NCBI RefSeq assembly: GCF_034044715.1
Contig: NZ_JAXCLW010000002.1
Location: 248,001-312,000, forward strand
Length of the DNA: 64,000 nt
Direction of reading: 5' to 3'
DNA from: Dongia_B soli
Lineage (GTDB): Bacteria; Pseudomonadota; Alphaproteobacteria; Dongiales; Dongiaceae
In this document: one piece after another, positions 27,056-36,387 of the stretch
How positions within the stretch are numbered: the first letter of the stretch is position 1
How the letters are laid out: the number at the start of each line of letters is the position of its first letter
Notes under the pieces: model-generated
Seen by the model: only the letters and a program-made list of their open reading frames with translations
What the model was told of the DNA's origin: nothing
Databases searched by the model: none
Program-made: the position numbers and the translations under genes

Positions 27056-27981
27056 CACTGCCGAGGAAAGTGCGAATCGTTGAAGTCGGCCCGCGCGACG
27101 GCCTGCAGAATGAAAGTGTCCCGCTTAGCGCCGATGTAAAGGTCGCCTTGATTGAACAACTCGCGGCCGCCGGCCTGCAGACGATCGAGGCCGGCGCCTT
27201 CGTATCGCCGAAATGGGTCCCGCAAATGGCGGATACCGCTGAAGTCCTGGCTGCTATCGACGCTCGCCCGGGGGTATCTTACCCGGTGTTGGTCCCAAAT
27301 CTACGCGGGCTCGATGCTGCCCTGGCAGCAGGCGTGACGGAAATATCGGTTTTCGCCGCTGCCTCTGAAACTTTTTCCCAGCGTAATATCAACTGTTCGA
27401 TCGGCGAAAGTCTTAAGCGCTTCGCCGAGGTGACGGCAAAAGCGCATAAGTCCAAGATCCGGATACGCGCTTATATCTCATGTGTCCTGGGCTGCCCCTA
27501 TGAAGGCGCGGTGTCGCCAACTGTCGTCACTGACCTCGCCACCCGGCTGGCGGATCTCGGCTGCTACGAAGTCAGTCTGGGAGATACGATCGGTGTTGGA
27601 ACACCGCTGGCAGCGCGCCGTTTGGTGGAGACGGTTGGTACTAAAGTGCCGATTGAGCGGCTTGCAGTGCATTTTCATGACACTTATGGCCAGGCCTTGG
27701 CGAATATTTATGCCACGCTCGATCTGGGCATATCGGTTATCGATTCCGCGATTGCCGGCTTGGGCGGCTGTCCCTATGCGCCGGGCGCCAGCGGCAATGC
27801 CGCAACGGAAGATGTGCTCTATATGCTGCAGGGGCTTGGTATAGAAACAGGCATCGATCTGGACAAGCTGCTGGATGCTGGTGCCTATATTACGGCCATT
27901 TTAGGCCGCAAGAACCAGTCGAAGGCGGCAACGGCGCTGTTGAACCGGCTGGATCAAGCGCAGCGTGCCGGCACCTGTTGA
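27052..27981 (+). CDS. liuE: Hydroxymethylglutaryl-CoA lyase
   Basis: A 309-residue HMG-CoA lyase that cleaves HMG-CoA to acetyl-CoA and acetoacetate, the last step of leucine degradation. The family features are RIVEVGPRDGLQNE with the metal-binding Asp and catalytic Arg, HFHDTYGQALAN with metal-binding His residues, and the signature GLGGCPYAPGASGNAATED holding the catalytic Cys. It starts in the ATGA overlap with liuD. Its last 28 bases overlap, tail to tail, the end of the convergent indolepyruvate oxidoreductase gene. Confidence 0.96.
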   Translation: MTLPRKVRIVEVGPRDGLQNESVPLSADVKVALIEQLAAAGLQTIEAGAFVSPKWVPQMADTAEVLAAIDARPGVSYPVLVPNLRGLDAALAAGVTEISVFAAASETFSQRNINCSIGESLKRFAEVTAKAHKSKIRIRAYISCVLGCPYEGAVSPTVVTDLATRLADLGCYEVSLGDTIGVGTPLAARRLVETVGTKVPIERLAVHFHDTYGQALANIYATLDLGISVIDSAIAGLGGCPYAPGASGNAATEDVLYMLQGLGIETGIDLDKLLDAGAYITAILGRKNQSKAATALLNRLDQAQRAGTC

Positions 27982-30900
27982 ATTTCGGTGGCGACCAAAG
28001 CCTCACGCAGCGTCCTCCGTCGCCGCTCAGCTTCCAGGGCGCTCGCTTCCTTGATATGACCGAAACCGCGAATCTGCAGCGGGATGGCGGCGAGAGCGAT
28101 GGCAGCCTTCATATTCTGCGACGATAAATTGAGGGCGATGAGCTCGAGATCGGCTTCATATTCCCTTACCTGTTGCCGCTCAAGGCGCCGATCCGATTGC
28201 CAGCCGAACGGATCAAAAACCGTGCCGCGCAGGACTTTTCCATATTTCAACAATTGGAGAAGCAGCATAACCCACCGGCCATTCAGCTTGATTTTTCGCC
28301 GCTTCCCGGTGGCAGGATCTCGCGGTGCAAGCAGCGGCGGTGCCATATGGAAAGTAAGCTGCGTATGATTATCGAAGGTGGCGCCAAGCTGCTTCAGAAA
28401 GGTTCCGTCCGTGTAGAGCCGGGCGACCTCATATTCGTCCTTGTAGGCGAGCAACTTGTACAAGGCCTTAGCGACGGTTTCGGTTAACCGGCCGGCCTCG
28501 CCTTGCAGGGTTTTTTCGATGGTGGCGATACGCGCTATTTGTCGCTCATACCGCTTGGCCAAGGCCTTATTTTGATAGGCCACGAGATCCGCGCGATTGA
28601 CAGCGATTATCTCGGAGAGCGTGGCCTGATGGGCGATCGCAGTCCCAAGATATGATGTCATGGCCTCCGGCATGGCAGCAAAGATGCGCCCCCAGAGGAA
28701 CGCCCGGTGGTTTAACTCGACAGCGACACCGTTCAGATCGATGGCGCGCTCGATAGCAGCTGCGCCGACGGGAATCAGGCCCCGCTGATAGGCCAGCCCA
28801 AGCAGCAGGATTCCCGAAAAAGTGCTGTCGCCGAACAAGGCTTCGGCGAGATGCATTGCTTCAACATAGCTGGATTGGGCGTCATTGCTAACACGCGCCA
28901 AAGCGCCACGATGCAGATCCGCATCGAGCAAGATATCCGGTTGGTTCACGAAATCAGCTGTCGGCGTCAGGTTCACATTGGCGATTATCGCCGTCCGCAT
29001 TTTGTCGCAGAGCGGCCGGGCCATTGGCGAGGCCGCGACGGCGAGATCGCAGGCCAGCATCAGATCGGCCTGGCCTTGGTGGATGCGGGCGACATCCAGG
29101 CTGCTATCATGCAAAGCGATCTGCAAATGCGAAACGACAGCGCCATTTTTTTGACTCAAGCCGGTGAAATTGAGGCATTCCGCGGCTTTGTTCTCTAGAT
29201 GGGCCGCCATGGCCAGGATGGCGCCAATGGTGACGATGCCGGAACCGCCGATACCGGTTACCAGGACACGATAGGGTTGGTCCAACGTGCCGGCAAAGAT
29301 CGGCTCGGTTAAACGGGTAGCGTAATCAGCCTCGATCTCGGTTAATTGATCGGTGTCGGGTTTGCGAGGGGAGGCGTCCGCGATGGTCACGAAGCTTGGG
29401 CAAAAGCCATCAATGCAGGAAAGGTCGCCGTTGCAGGCCGTCTGGTTGATCCGCCGCTTCCGTCCTTGGTCAGTTTCGCTGGGTTCGACCGCGATGCAGT
29501 TGGATGTTTTCTGACAATCGCCGCATCCTTCGCAGACACGCTCATTGATGAAGGCGCGGACGGGCAGTTCCTGTTTCTGGCGTTTCCGGCGCCGGCGCTT
29601 TTCCGCCGCGCAGGTCTGGTCATAGATGATCACCGAAACGCCTGGCAGATCGCGATATTGCCGCTGGAGCGTATCCAGCTCGTGACGATGATGTATAGTC
29701 ACGCCAGCGGGGAAGGTACCAAAGCCGGCATATTTCCCAGGCTCATCGGTCACGACCGACAGATTCGTCACACCTTCTGCCGCAATTTGGGCGGCGATCT
29801 GAAAGACATTCGGATGGCCATCGGGAGCCTGTCCCCCAGTCATGGCGACGGCATCGTTGTAAAGCAGCTTGAAGGTCATGGAGACCTTGGCGATGACTGC
29901 CTGTCGGATAGCGAGCAAACCGGAATGTTGGTAGGTGCCATCGCCCATATTGGCGAAAAGATGCGGCATATCCGTGAAGCCGGATAGACCGACCCATTGG
30001 GCGCCTTCACCTCCCATTTGGCACCATGTCCGGGTATTACGCGCTTCTCCAAGCGCCATGACATGACAGCCAATACCGGCGGTCGCGAAACTGCCATCCG
30101 GTACGTTGGTTGAGGTGTTGTGCGGACAGCCGGAGCAGAAGAAAGGCTTGCGAGCCAGCAGACCGGATATTGTTTCGTTGGCCCCCGGTAGGGCAGGCTT
30201 TTGGGCAGCTTGCTGATTGATCCGCGCGTCATCGATGCGGAGCATCTGTAGGAAGCGTGCAATGGCTTGGGAGACGGCGGCCGGCGACAGGTCCGAAACG
30301 TCCGGCAGGAGAGGCTCTCCCGTGGGAAGAGCCTTGCCGGCCACCACGGGCCGCTGATCGGCGGGCAGATGATAAAGCAGATCCTTGATTTGTCGTTCGA
30401 CAAAGGAACGCTTTTCCTCGACCACCAATAGACCGGCCAATCCGCTAGCCAGATGCCGCAAGCCTTCCGGCTCGATGGGCCAGGTCATGGCCATGCGGTA
30501 GATGGCGATACCCAACGTATTGGCGTCGGCCTCGCTGATACCCATCTCACGCAGCGCACGAAGGGTATCAAGATGCGCTTTGCCGACGGTGACAAAAGCA
30601 ATGCGCGGTTTGGGGCAGCCATAAACGATACGGTTGAACTGATTGACCCGCGCAAAAGCAAGCGCCGCTGGCAACCGTTCGTCTACCACCCGCCGCTCCA
30701 ATTCGGCGCGTTCTTGTGGCCAAGCGAGATGCGGGTCTGCATTGAGGCCATGAGGTGACAACGTTATATCAGGCGGCAAGATGAAATGGGGTGTGGCCGA
30801 CAATGTAACCGTGCGGCCGCTTTCCACCACTTCCGTAACCGTCTTAAAACCTGTCCACAGGCCGCAAAACCGCGACATGGCATAGCCGGCAAGACCCAGG

Positions 30901-31472
30901 GTCAGGTATTCGTCGATGCTGGCCGGCGACAAGGTCGGCATCATCACCGCTTCGAGAATGTGATCACTCTGGTGCGGAAAGATGGAAGATTGCGCAGTGT
31001 GATCGTCCCCGACACAGGCGAGAACGCCACCTAGCGCCGCGGTGCCGTAGCTATTGGCATGACGTAACGCGTCGGTCGACCGGTCCAGGCCGGGACCTTT
31101 GCCGTACCACAATCCGAACACACCGTCGAAGCGGCTGCCTGGAAAAGCCTGGGCTTGTTGTGTGCCCCAGACCATCGTCGCAGCCAGATCTTCATTCAAT
31201 CCAGGCTGAAAGCGAATATTGTGCTGTTGCAGCAAAGTTTGCTGATGCCAGAGCTCCCGATCGTATCCACCAAGGGGAGAACCGCGATAGCCGGAAATGA
31301 AACCGGCGGTACGCAGGCCATTTTGCCGGTCCGACCTTGCCTGGTCGATCGGCAGACGGACAAGTGCCTGAATGCCTGTCAAAAGCACTCGGCCTTGGAT
31401 TTGCTGGTACCGGTCTGAGAGCGTGTGGCCGGCATATTTTCCGGCTGCGGTCTTTATGATTGGTGCGTTCAT
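27954..31472 (-). CDS. Fused indolepyruvate ferredoxin oxidoreductase (IorA-IorB type)
   Basis: A very large single-chain 2-oxoacid oxidoreductase, about 1172 residues, decarboxylating aryl pyruvates such as indolepyruvate or phenylpyruvate to acyl-CoA. The N-terminal part is the pyrimidine-binding region (FISGYRGSPLGGYD), followed by the TPP/iron-sulfur region with FFCSGCPHNTSTN and MGGEGAQWVG, a ferredoxin-like CEGCGDC cluster near residue 645, and a gamma-type domain (GIGGSGIVTIGAIL, LNFTGLSQKNGAVVSH). The ATG at 31472 has AAGCGGAG in front; a GTG at 31508 and an ATG between them are alternatives. It is divergent from an Lrp regulator and next to aromatic catabolism genes, consistent with use of aromatic 2-oxoacids. 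The electron acceptor is unknown. Confidence 0.9.
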   Translation of the reverse strand: MNAPIIKTAAGKYAGHTLSDRYQQIQGRVLLTGIQALVRLPIDQARSDRQNGLRTAGFISGYRGSPLGGYDRELWHQQTLLQQHNIRFQPGLNEDLAATMVWGTQQAQAFPGSRFDGVFGLWYGKGPGLDRSTDALRHANSYGTAALGGVLACVGDDHTAQSSIFPHQSDHILEAVMMPTLSPASIDEYLTLGLAGYAMSRFCGLWTGFKTVTEVVESGRTVTLSATPHFILPPDITLSPHGLNADPHLAWPQERAELERRVVDERLPAALAFARVNQFNRIVYGCPKPRIAFVTVGKAHLDTLRALREMGISEADANTLGIAIYRMAMTWPIEPEGLRHLASGLAGLLVVEEKRSFVERQIKDLLYHLPADQRPVVAGKALPTGEPLLPDVSDLSPAAVSQAIARFLQMLRIDDARINQQAAQKPALPGANETISGLLARKPFFCSGCPHNTSTNVPDGSFATAGIGCHVMALGEARNTRTWCQMGGEGAQWVGLSGFTDMPHLFANMGDGTYQHSGLLAIRQAVIAKVSMTFKLLYNDAVAMTGGQAPDGHPNVFQIAAQIAAEGVTNLSVVTDEPGKYAGFGTFPAGVTIHHRHELDTLQRQYRDLPGVSVIIYDQTCAAEKRRRRKRQKQELPVRAFINERVCEGCGDCQKTSNCIAVEPSETDQGRKRRINQTACNGDLSCIDGFCPSFVTIADASPRKPDTDQLTEIEADYATRLTEPIFAGTLDQPYRVLVTGIGGSGIVTIGAILAMAAHLENKAAECLNFTGLSQKNGAVVSHLQIALHDSSLDVARIHQGQADLMLACDLAVAASPMARPLCDKMRTAIIANVNLTPTADFVNQPDILLDADLHRGALARVSNDAQSSYVEAMHLAEALFGDSTFSGILLLGLAYQRGLIPVGAAAIERAIDLNGVAVELNHRAFLWGRIFAAMPEAMTSYLGTAIAHQATLSEIIAVNRADLVAYQNKALAKRYERQIARIATIEKTLQGEAGRLTETVAKALYKLLAYKDEYEVARLYTDGTFLKQLGATFDNHTQLTFHMAPPLLAPRDPATGKRRKIKLNGRWVMLLLQLLKYGKVLRGTVFDPFGWQSDRRLERQQVREYEADLELIALNLSSQNMKAAIALAAIPLQIRGFGHIKEASALEAERRRRTLREALVATEIQQVPARCA

Positions 31473-31565
31473 GAATAGGCTCCGCTTGCCAGACATGAAA
31501 CTGTTCACCCAGAAATTTTAACGGAAACGCCTTCGCGTTTCTCACCAAACCATGGGACGCAATTG

Positions 31566-31612
31566 CCTCCCTTTAGGGGTTTCCTCTAAAATGGGCCTCT
31601 CCTTTAGAGAGG
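31566..31612. promoter_or_regulatory. Repeated CTTTA-centred boxes between the oxidoreductase and Lrp genes
   Basis: CCTCTC-CTTTA-GAGAGG (31596-31612) is a perfect interrupted palindrome. A weaker copy, CCTCC-CTTTA-GGGGT (31566-31580), lies upstream with centres 31 bases apart, about three helical turns. This arrangement suits dimer arrays of an Lrp/AsnC protein, probably the adjacent one. Confidence 0.5.
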
Positions 31613-31619
31613 ACCTTCA

Positions 31620-32099
31620 ATGAAGCTCGATGAGATCGATGTGAAGATTCTCAATGAATTGCAAAAGGACGCCCGAATCAGAACCGTCGATCTGGCGGAA
31701 CGCGTAGGGTTGTCGGCAACGCCTTGCCAGCGGCGGCTCAAGATCCTCGAAGAAGAAGGGTTTATCCAGAGATTCACGGCACTCATTGATCCGGAGAAGG
31801 TTGGCTATTCAATCAACGTCTTCATTTTCGTGCAGCTCGAGCGAAAGACAGAAACGCAGTTCGAGATATTCGAAGCCGAAATCCACAAATGTCCGGAAGT
31901 GATGGAGTGTCACCTGGTGACGGGTGTGCACGATTATCTGCTGCGGATCGTGTCACATGACATGGCTGGCTATGAGCATTTCGTTACTGGCAAGCTAACG
32001 AGGATTGAAGGTGTGAAGGACATCCAGTCGTTCTTCTCGGTGCGCCGCATCACCTATGAGACGGCTTTGCCCATTGCGCTGCCGCGACACGAGAGTTAA
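31620..32099 (+). CDS. Lrp/AsnC-family regulator next to the indolepyruvate oxidoreductase
   Basis: A 159-residue regulator with an N-terminal winged helix (LDEIDVKILNELQKDARI, then LAERVGLSATPCQRRLKIL) and a C-terminal RAM effector domain (about 65-150). AGAGGA lies 7 bases before the ATG. It is divergent from the large aryl-pyruvate oxidoreductase, and the palindromic boxes immediately upstream suggest autoregulation and control of that gene. The likely ligand is an aromatic or branched-chain amino acid or oxoacid; nothing in the sequence fixes which. Confidence 0.9.
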   Translation: MKLDEIDVKILNELQKDARIRTVDLAERVGLSATPCQRRLKILEEEGFIQRFTALIDPEKVGYSINVFIFVQLERKTETQFEIFEAEIHKCPEVMECHLVTGVHDYLLRIVSHDMAGYEHFVTGKLTRIEGVKDIQSFFSVRRITYETALPIALPRHES

Positions 32100-32754
32100 G
32101 GCCTTTCGGCGTCGGGTTGCGCGGATGGATGCGCCGTCCTAAAGGCATCTAGCCCAAGACAATAGGTTTCGATCGCGGTCAGCCGCGGATAAGCATCAAG
32201 CGGAATACTGAAACGCCGGGCATTGAAAAGCTGCGGAATCAGAAAAGCGTCGGCAAAGGTAGGGGTATCTCCATAGCAGCATTGCCCGGTATCGCCATGC
32301 TTGGAGATCATGATCTCGATTGCCGCCAATCCCTCTCGATCCAATGCCGATACCATGCAGCCCGGTTTGTGTCCGACATGCCGAAAGTCTTCGTCAGATA
32401 GGATAAGACGCGCATATTGTTTAGCGGATGGATGTCGCAGGCGATTGCCTGCATGATGCTACGGATAAAGGCACGGGCCAGGGGATCGGGCGGCAGAAGC
32501 GGTGGCGCGGGGTAAGCTTCTTCGAGATATTCGCATATCGCTGCCGACTGGGTGAGAGCCCGGTCGCCTGCCATCAGAGTTGGAACGAGCTTTTGCGGAT
32601 TGATCACACGATAACTGGCCCTGTGTTGCTCGCCACCGTCTCTAACCAGATGGACGAAACGCTGCTTGTAGGAAAGACCTTTCAAGTTGAGCGCGATGCG
32701 CACGCGATAGGCTGCTGAGGAGCGAAAATAGCCATAGAGCGTGAGCTTATCCAT
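32096..32754 (-). pseudogene. maiA: Maleylacetoacetate isomerase, frameshifted
   Basis: The N-terminal 140 codons (32754 down to about 32335) encode a GST-fold zeta-class protein (LYGYFRSSAAYRVRIALNLK, INPQKLVPTL, LTQSAAICEYLEE, RHWIE). The C-terminal portion (DTPTFADAFLIPQLFNARRF, to 32096) continues in another frame. The break is within the minus-strand bases ATCGAGAGGGATTGG (about 32331-32340): one extra base restores WIE-x-GLAAIE, the family reading, so a collapsed GAGGAG repeat is likely. Repaired length, about 219 residues, is normal. The enzyme isomerises maleylacetoacetate to fumarylacetoacetate with glutathione. It may be a real mutation or a sequencing error. It is last gene of the hppD-hmgA-fahA-maiA operon, 14 bases after fahA. 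Confidence 0.85.
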
Positions 32755-32768
32755 GGAAGGGCAGTCCT

Positions 32769-33782
32769 CTACCCGGCGAGCTGGATTTCCTGCTCGATGG
32801 CACCGAAGAGCGAGTGTCCATCTGGTGCCGCTATTTCAATGCGTATGCGGTCGCCAGCTGTCATGAACGGTGTTTCCGCGGCGCCGTGACGAATGATTTC
32901 CACCATGCGTTGCTCGGCGATGCAGGCGTAGCCGCGGCCACCTGCAGCAAGCGGCCGTCCCGGACCGCCTTGGTCGTCCCGATTGGAAATCGTACCGGAT
33001 CCGATGATCGAGCCGGCAGCGAGGTTCCGTGTCTTGGCCGCATGCGCGATCAAATCGCCGAAACTGAATGTCATATCTTTTCCCGCATCCAGCCGCCCGA
33101 AGGGATCGCCATTGACAAAGGTTCGCAGCGTGAGATGGAGCCGGCCATCGCGCCAGGCTGGGCCAAGCTCGTCCGGTGTCACCGCAACGGGTGAAAACGC
33201 AGAAGATGGTTTCGACTGGAAAAAACCGAACCCCTTGGTCAATTCCTCGGGAATTAGATTGCGCAACGAAACGTCATTAACCAGCATGACCAGGGCGATG
33301 TGCCCCAGCGCAGCTTCCGCTGTGACGACCATCGGTACATCCGTGGTGATGACGGCAATCTCAGCCTCAAAATCCAAACCCCAGGCTATGTCGCCCAGGG
33401 TGATCGGCTGGCGCGGTGCGAGAAAGCAATCCGATCCTCCCTGATACATCAACGGGTCGGTCCAGAAGCGTTGGGGAAGTTCTGCGCCGCGTGCCCGGCG
33501 GACAAGTTCGACGTGGTTTACATAGGCCGATCCGTCTGCCCACTGATAGGCCCGGGGCAATGGCGACAGACAATCATGTTCGTGGAAGCGTTCTCGCGGA
33601 ACGGCGCCGTGTTCAAGGCTCTCCGCCACAGCCGCAAGGTGAGGGGCCAACTCATCCCATCGATCCAAAGCCATCTGCAAGGTGCGGGCGATCGAGCTGA
33701 CCTGCGTATAATAAGCAAGGTCGCGGCTAACCAGGACCAACTGGCCATCGCGGCTCCCATCATTCAGCGATGCAAGTTTCAT
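32769..33782 (-). CDS. fahA: Fumarylacetoacetase
   Basis: A 337-residue FAH-fold hydrolase splitting fumarylacetoacetate to fumarate and acetoacetate, the final step of tyrosine breakdown. Family features are the YQGGSDCFLAPR stretch, the metal-binding WGLDFEAEIAVI, LVNDVSLRNLI, the FFQSKPSSAFSP loop and the GSGTISNRD turn. The ATG at 33782 follows GGGGGG and begins MKLASLNDG like other bacterial members; the open frame further upstream to 33902 runs into hmgA. It sits between hmgA (28-base gap) and maiA. Confidence 0.92.
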   Translation of the reverse strand: MKLASLNDGSRDGQLVLVSRDLAYYTQVSSIARTLQMALDRWDELAPHLAAVAESLEHGAVPRERFHEHDCLSPLPRAYQWADGSAYVNHVELVRRARGAELPQRFWTDPLMYQGGSDCFLAPRQPITLGDIAWGLDFEAEIAVITTDVPMVVTAEAALGHIALVMLVNDVSLRNLIPEELTKGFGFFQSKPSSAFSPVAVTPDELGPAWRDGRLHLTLRTFVNGDPFGRLDAGKDMTFSFGDLIAHAAKTRNLAAGSIIGSGTISNRDDQGGPGRPLAAGGRGYACIAEQRMVEIIRHGAAETPFMTAGDRIRIEIAAPDGHSLFGAIEQEIQLAG

Positions 33783-33810
33783 TCCAAGCCCCCCGTTAAA
33801 TGTTTGGCAC

Positions 33811-35118
33811 CTATACAGCTTTATTTCTAGGATCGAACCGTTTCGGCAGGTCCGACCAGCAATCGATGTAATCCTCCTGGCGGGTCGGTAGCTCGGCCGC
33901 ATAGCGGGTAATCCGCTGCGGGAAGCGTGTCTCGAACATGAAAGCGAGCGTGTCCTGCAGTTTGACCGGCGTCAGCTCCACCTGCGTGGCCTTGTCGAAG
34001 GCCTCAGCATCCGGCCCATGCGGCATCATCATATTATGCAGGCTCATGCCGCCCGGACGGAAGCCGGATGGCTTGGCATCATAGGTGCCGTAAATGAGCC
34101 CCATGAATTCCGACATTATATTTCGGTGATACCAGGGCGGCCGGAATGTGTTCTCGGCGACTGCCCAGCGTTCGGGAAAAATAGCGAAGTCGACATTTGC
34201 CGTGCCGGCGACAGCGGAAGGCGAAGTCAGCACCGTAAAAATGGACGGATCCGCGTGATCGATCCGGAGCGCACCCATGGGGGAAAAGCGGCGTAGGTCA
34301 TATTTATAGGGCGTGTAATTGCCGTGCCAGGCAACCACATCCAGCGGCGAGTGCTGGATCTCAGCAAGATAAAGCCTGCCGCACCATTTTATATATAGCT
34401 CGCTTGCGCAGTCCTTGTCCTCCCAGGCAGCGATCGGCGCCTGGAAATCCCGTTCATTGGCAAGGCCGTTCGCCCCGATGGGCCCACGCTCGGGCAGCAT
34501 GAAGGGGAGGCCATAGTTTTCGCAGATATAAGCGCGGGCCAGACCATCAGGAAGCTCCAGGCGAAAGACGATCCCGCGGGGAATGACACAGATTTCACCT
34601 GGCTGAATTTCGACAACGCCAAGCTCCGTATGGAAGCGGAGCTTTCCGTGCTGGGCGACGATGAGGAATTCCCCATCCGCATTCTGGAAATAAGACTCTG
34701 TCATAGTTTGGCTGGCGAGGAGTAGATGGACCGCCATGCCGGATTGAGCTTCGGCATCACCGCATGTCGTAATCGTATGTACACTATCGAGGAAAGTCTG
34801 AGCGCGATCCGGTATTGAGGACGGGCTCCATCGCAACTGCGCGATCGGCAGGCTCGCTTCAGTCGAATTGGGTGCCGTGCGGATATCACCACTGTCTACA
34901 GCTTTAAAACGACCGCCATGTTTCACGCTGGGTCTGATCCGGTATAACCAGGAGCGGCGATTGAGATGGCGGGGCGCGGTAAATGGAGAGCCGGAAATCT
35001 GCTCCGCATATAAGCCATATGGGACATGCTGCGGAGAATTCTGGCCAACAGGCAACGCCCCCGGCAAGGCCTCGGTTTCGAAGCTGTTGCCGAAGCCGGA
35101 CATGTAATGCAGGTTCAT
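33811..35118 (-). CDS. hmgA: Homogentisate 1,2-dioxygenase
   Basis: A 435-residue cupin-fold iron dioxygenase opening the ring of homogentisate to maleylacetoacetate. The N-terminal YMSGFGNSFETEALPGALP is diagnostic. The iron site is visible as His and Glu in PPWYHRNIMSEFMGLIYG and the later His in MMMPHGPDAEAF. Length matches the family. GAGGA lies 7 bases before the ATG. It is second gene of the operon, 41 bases after hppD. Confidence 0.97.
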   Translation of the reverse strand: MNLHYMSGFGNSFETEALPGALPVGQNSPQHVPYGLYAEQISGSPFTAPRHLNRRSWLYRIRPSVKHGGRFKAVDSGDIRTAPNSTEASLPIAQLRWSPSSIPDRAQTFLDSVHTITTCGDAEAQSGMAVHLLLASQTMTESYFQNADGEFLIVAQHGKLRFHTELGVVEIQPGEICVIPRGIVFRLELPDGLARAYICENYGLPFMLPERGPIGANGLANERDFQAPIAAWEDKDCASELYIKWCGRLYLAEIQHSPLDVVAWHGNYTPYKYDLRRFSPMGALRIDHADPSIFTVLTSPSAVAGTANVDFAIFPERWAVAENTFRPPWYHRNIMSEFMGLIYGTYDAKPSGFRPGGMSLHNMMMPHGPDAEAFDKATQVELTPVKLQDTLAFMFETRFPQRITRYAAELPTRQEDYIDCWSDLPKRFDPRNKAV

Positions 35119-35159
35119 TGTAGAATCCTCGGCGATGGTCCAGGTTCGTCGTCGCGTCG

Positions 35160-36269
35160 CTAGGCAGCATCGGGTGATCGCAATACACCGCGGCGAATCT
35201 GATCTTCTTCGATCGACTCGAAGAGCGCCCTGAAATTGCCTTCCCCGAAGCCATCGTCGCCTTTTCTTTGAATGAATTCAAAGAAGATTGGCCCAAGTAC
35301 CGTACCCGAAAATATCTGCAGGAGAAGGCGCGCGTCGCGACCGCCTTCAGCGGCTTCACCATCAATCAGGATGCCACATTTACGCATCCGTTCAAGAGGC
35401 TCCCCGTGGTTGGGCAGGCGATCCGCGATGCGCTCATAATAGGTCGCCGGCGGAGAGGGCATGAATGGCAGGCCGTTCGCACGCAATTTGGCAACCGTGC
35501 TGTAGATATCCTCGGTGCCGCAAGCAATGTGTTGAATGCCTTCGCCATGATAATCGCGCAGATACTCTTCGATCTGGCTTTTATCGTCGACGGATTCGTT
35601 GATCGGAATACGGATCTTGCCGCATGGGCTGGTGAGGGCGCGGGAGGTCAGTCCGGTGAGCTTGCCTTCAATATTGAAGAAACGAATTTCGCGGAAATTG
35701 AACAGCCGGCGATAAAAGTCGAACCATACATCCATCCGCCCTCGACGGACATTATGGGTTAGGTGGTCGATATAAGTTAGTCCGGCACCCGACGGACGCT
35801 GCGTGACGCCCTGAATGGGGTTAAACCCTTCCAACCAACTGCCGAATTGCTGGGGTACGAAGTAAATTACAGAGCCGCCGATGCCTTCGATCGCCGGCGC
35901 GTCGATCGCGAGTGTATCGCCACGCGCGGAAGCCGGCTTGGCGCCAAGCTTCAAGGAACGCTCGTAGGCGTCCTGGGGGGATATCATATGCCACCCCATA
36001 CCCACGGCGCTGGGACCATGCTTTGCGCAGAAGGCTGCTGCATAGGAATTGGGTTCCGCATTGGCGATGTAGCAAATGTCGCCCTGACGCCAGAGTGTGA
36101 CCTCACGGTTTTTGTGCTTGGCGACCGCGCTGAAACCCATGGCCCGCATCACCTTGGAGAGTTCGGTCGGATCGGGATGAGCAAACTCTACAAAGGCAAA
36201 GCCGTCTGTGCCCGCAGGATTGGCGGAGTCTAAGCGAACGCGCGACGGAGAGTGAGGTGAGGTTTCCAT
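35160..36269 (-). CDS. hppD: 4-hydroxyphenylpyruvate dioxygenase
   Basis: A 369-residue vicinal-oxygen-chelate dioxygenase converting 4-hydroxyphenylpyruvate to homogentisate. Iron ligands are visible as His in YIDHLTHNV, His in GIQHIACGT and Glu in IFFEFIQRKG, and the C-terminal GFGEGNFRALFESIE helix closes the active site. GGAG lies 7 bases before the ATG. It is first gene of the tyrosine-degradation operon; a 6-bp-arm inverted repeat in its upstream region is a candidate operator for the divergent Lrp-type gene. Confidence 0.96.
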   Translation of the reverse strand: METSPHSPSRVRLDSANPAGTDGFAFVEFAHPDPTELSKVMRAMGFSAVAKHKNREVTLWRQGDICYIANAEPNSYAAAFCAKHGPSAVGMGWHMISPQDAYERSLKLGAKPASARGDTLAIDAPAIEGIGGSVIYFVPQQFGSWLEGFNPIQGVTQRPSGAGLTYIDHLTHNVRRGRMDVWFDFYRRLFNFREIRFFNIEGKLTGLTSRALTSPCGKIRIPINESVDDKSQIEEYLRDYHGEGIQHIACGTEDIYSTVAKLRANGLPFMPSPPATYYERIADRLPNHGEPLERMRKCGILIDGEAAEGGRDARLLLQIFSGTVLGPIFFEFIQRKGDDGFGEGNFRALFESIEEDQIRRGVLRSPDAA

Positions 36270-36297
36270 GGGGCAACTCCATCCAGGCGATTGCCAT

Positions 36298-36315
36298 TCA
36301 GGTTAACCGACCTGA
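36298..36315. promoter_or_regulatory. Inverted repeat TCAGGT-n6-ACCTGA between hppD and lrp
   Basis: Perfect 6-bp arms (36298-36303 and 36310-36315) lie 28 bases upstream of the hppD start codon, in the divergent promoter region. It is a candidate binding site of the adjacent Lrp/AsnC protein. Confidence 0.5.
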
Positions 36316-36375
36316 CCTGCATGAAGTGTGCGAATGCATGAGTTTTTCGGCATTCTTTGCTGCTACTGTGCGGTG

Positions 36376-36381
36376 TATAAT
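36376..36381 (+). promoter_or_regulatory. TATAAT -10 element for a possibly leaderless lrp transcript
   Basis: A consensus -10 hexamer ends 6 bases before the ATG at 36388, putting the predicted start site on or next to the A of that ATG. The matching -35 position (TTCTTT, 36353-36358, 17-bp spacer) is poor. Confidence 0.4.
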
Positions 36382-36387
36382 GCAGTG

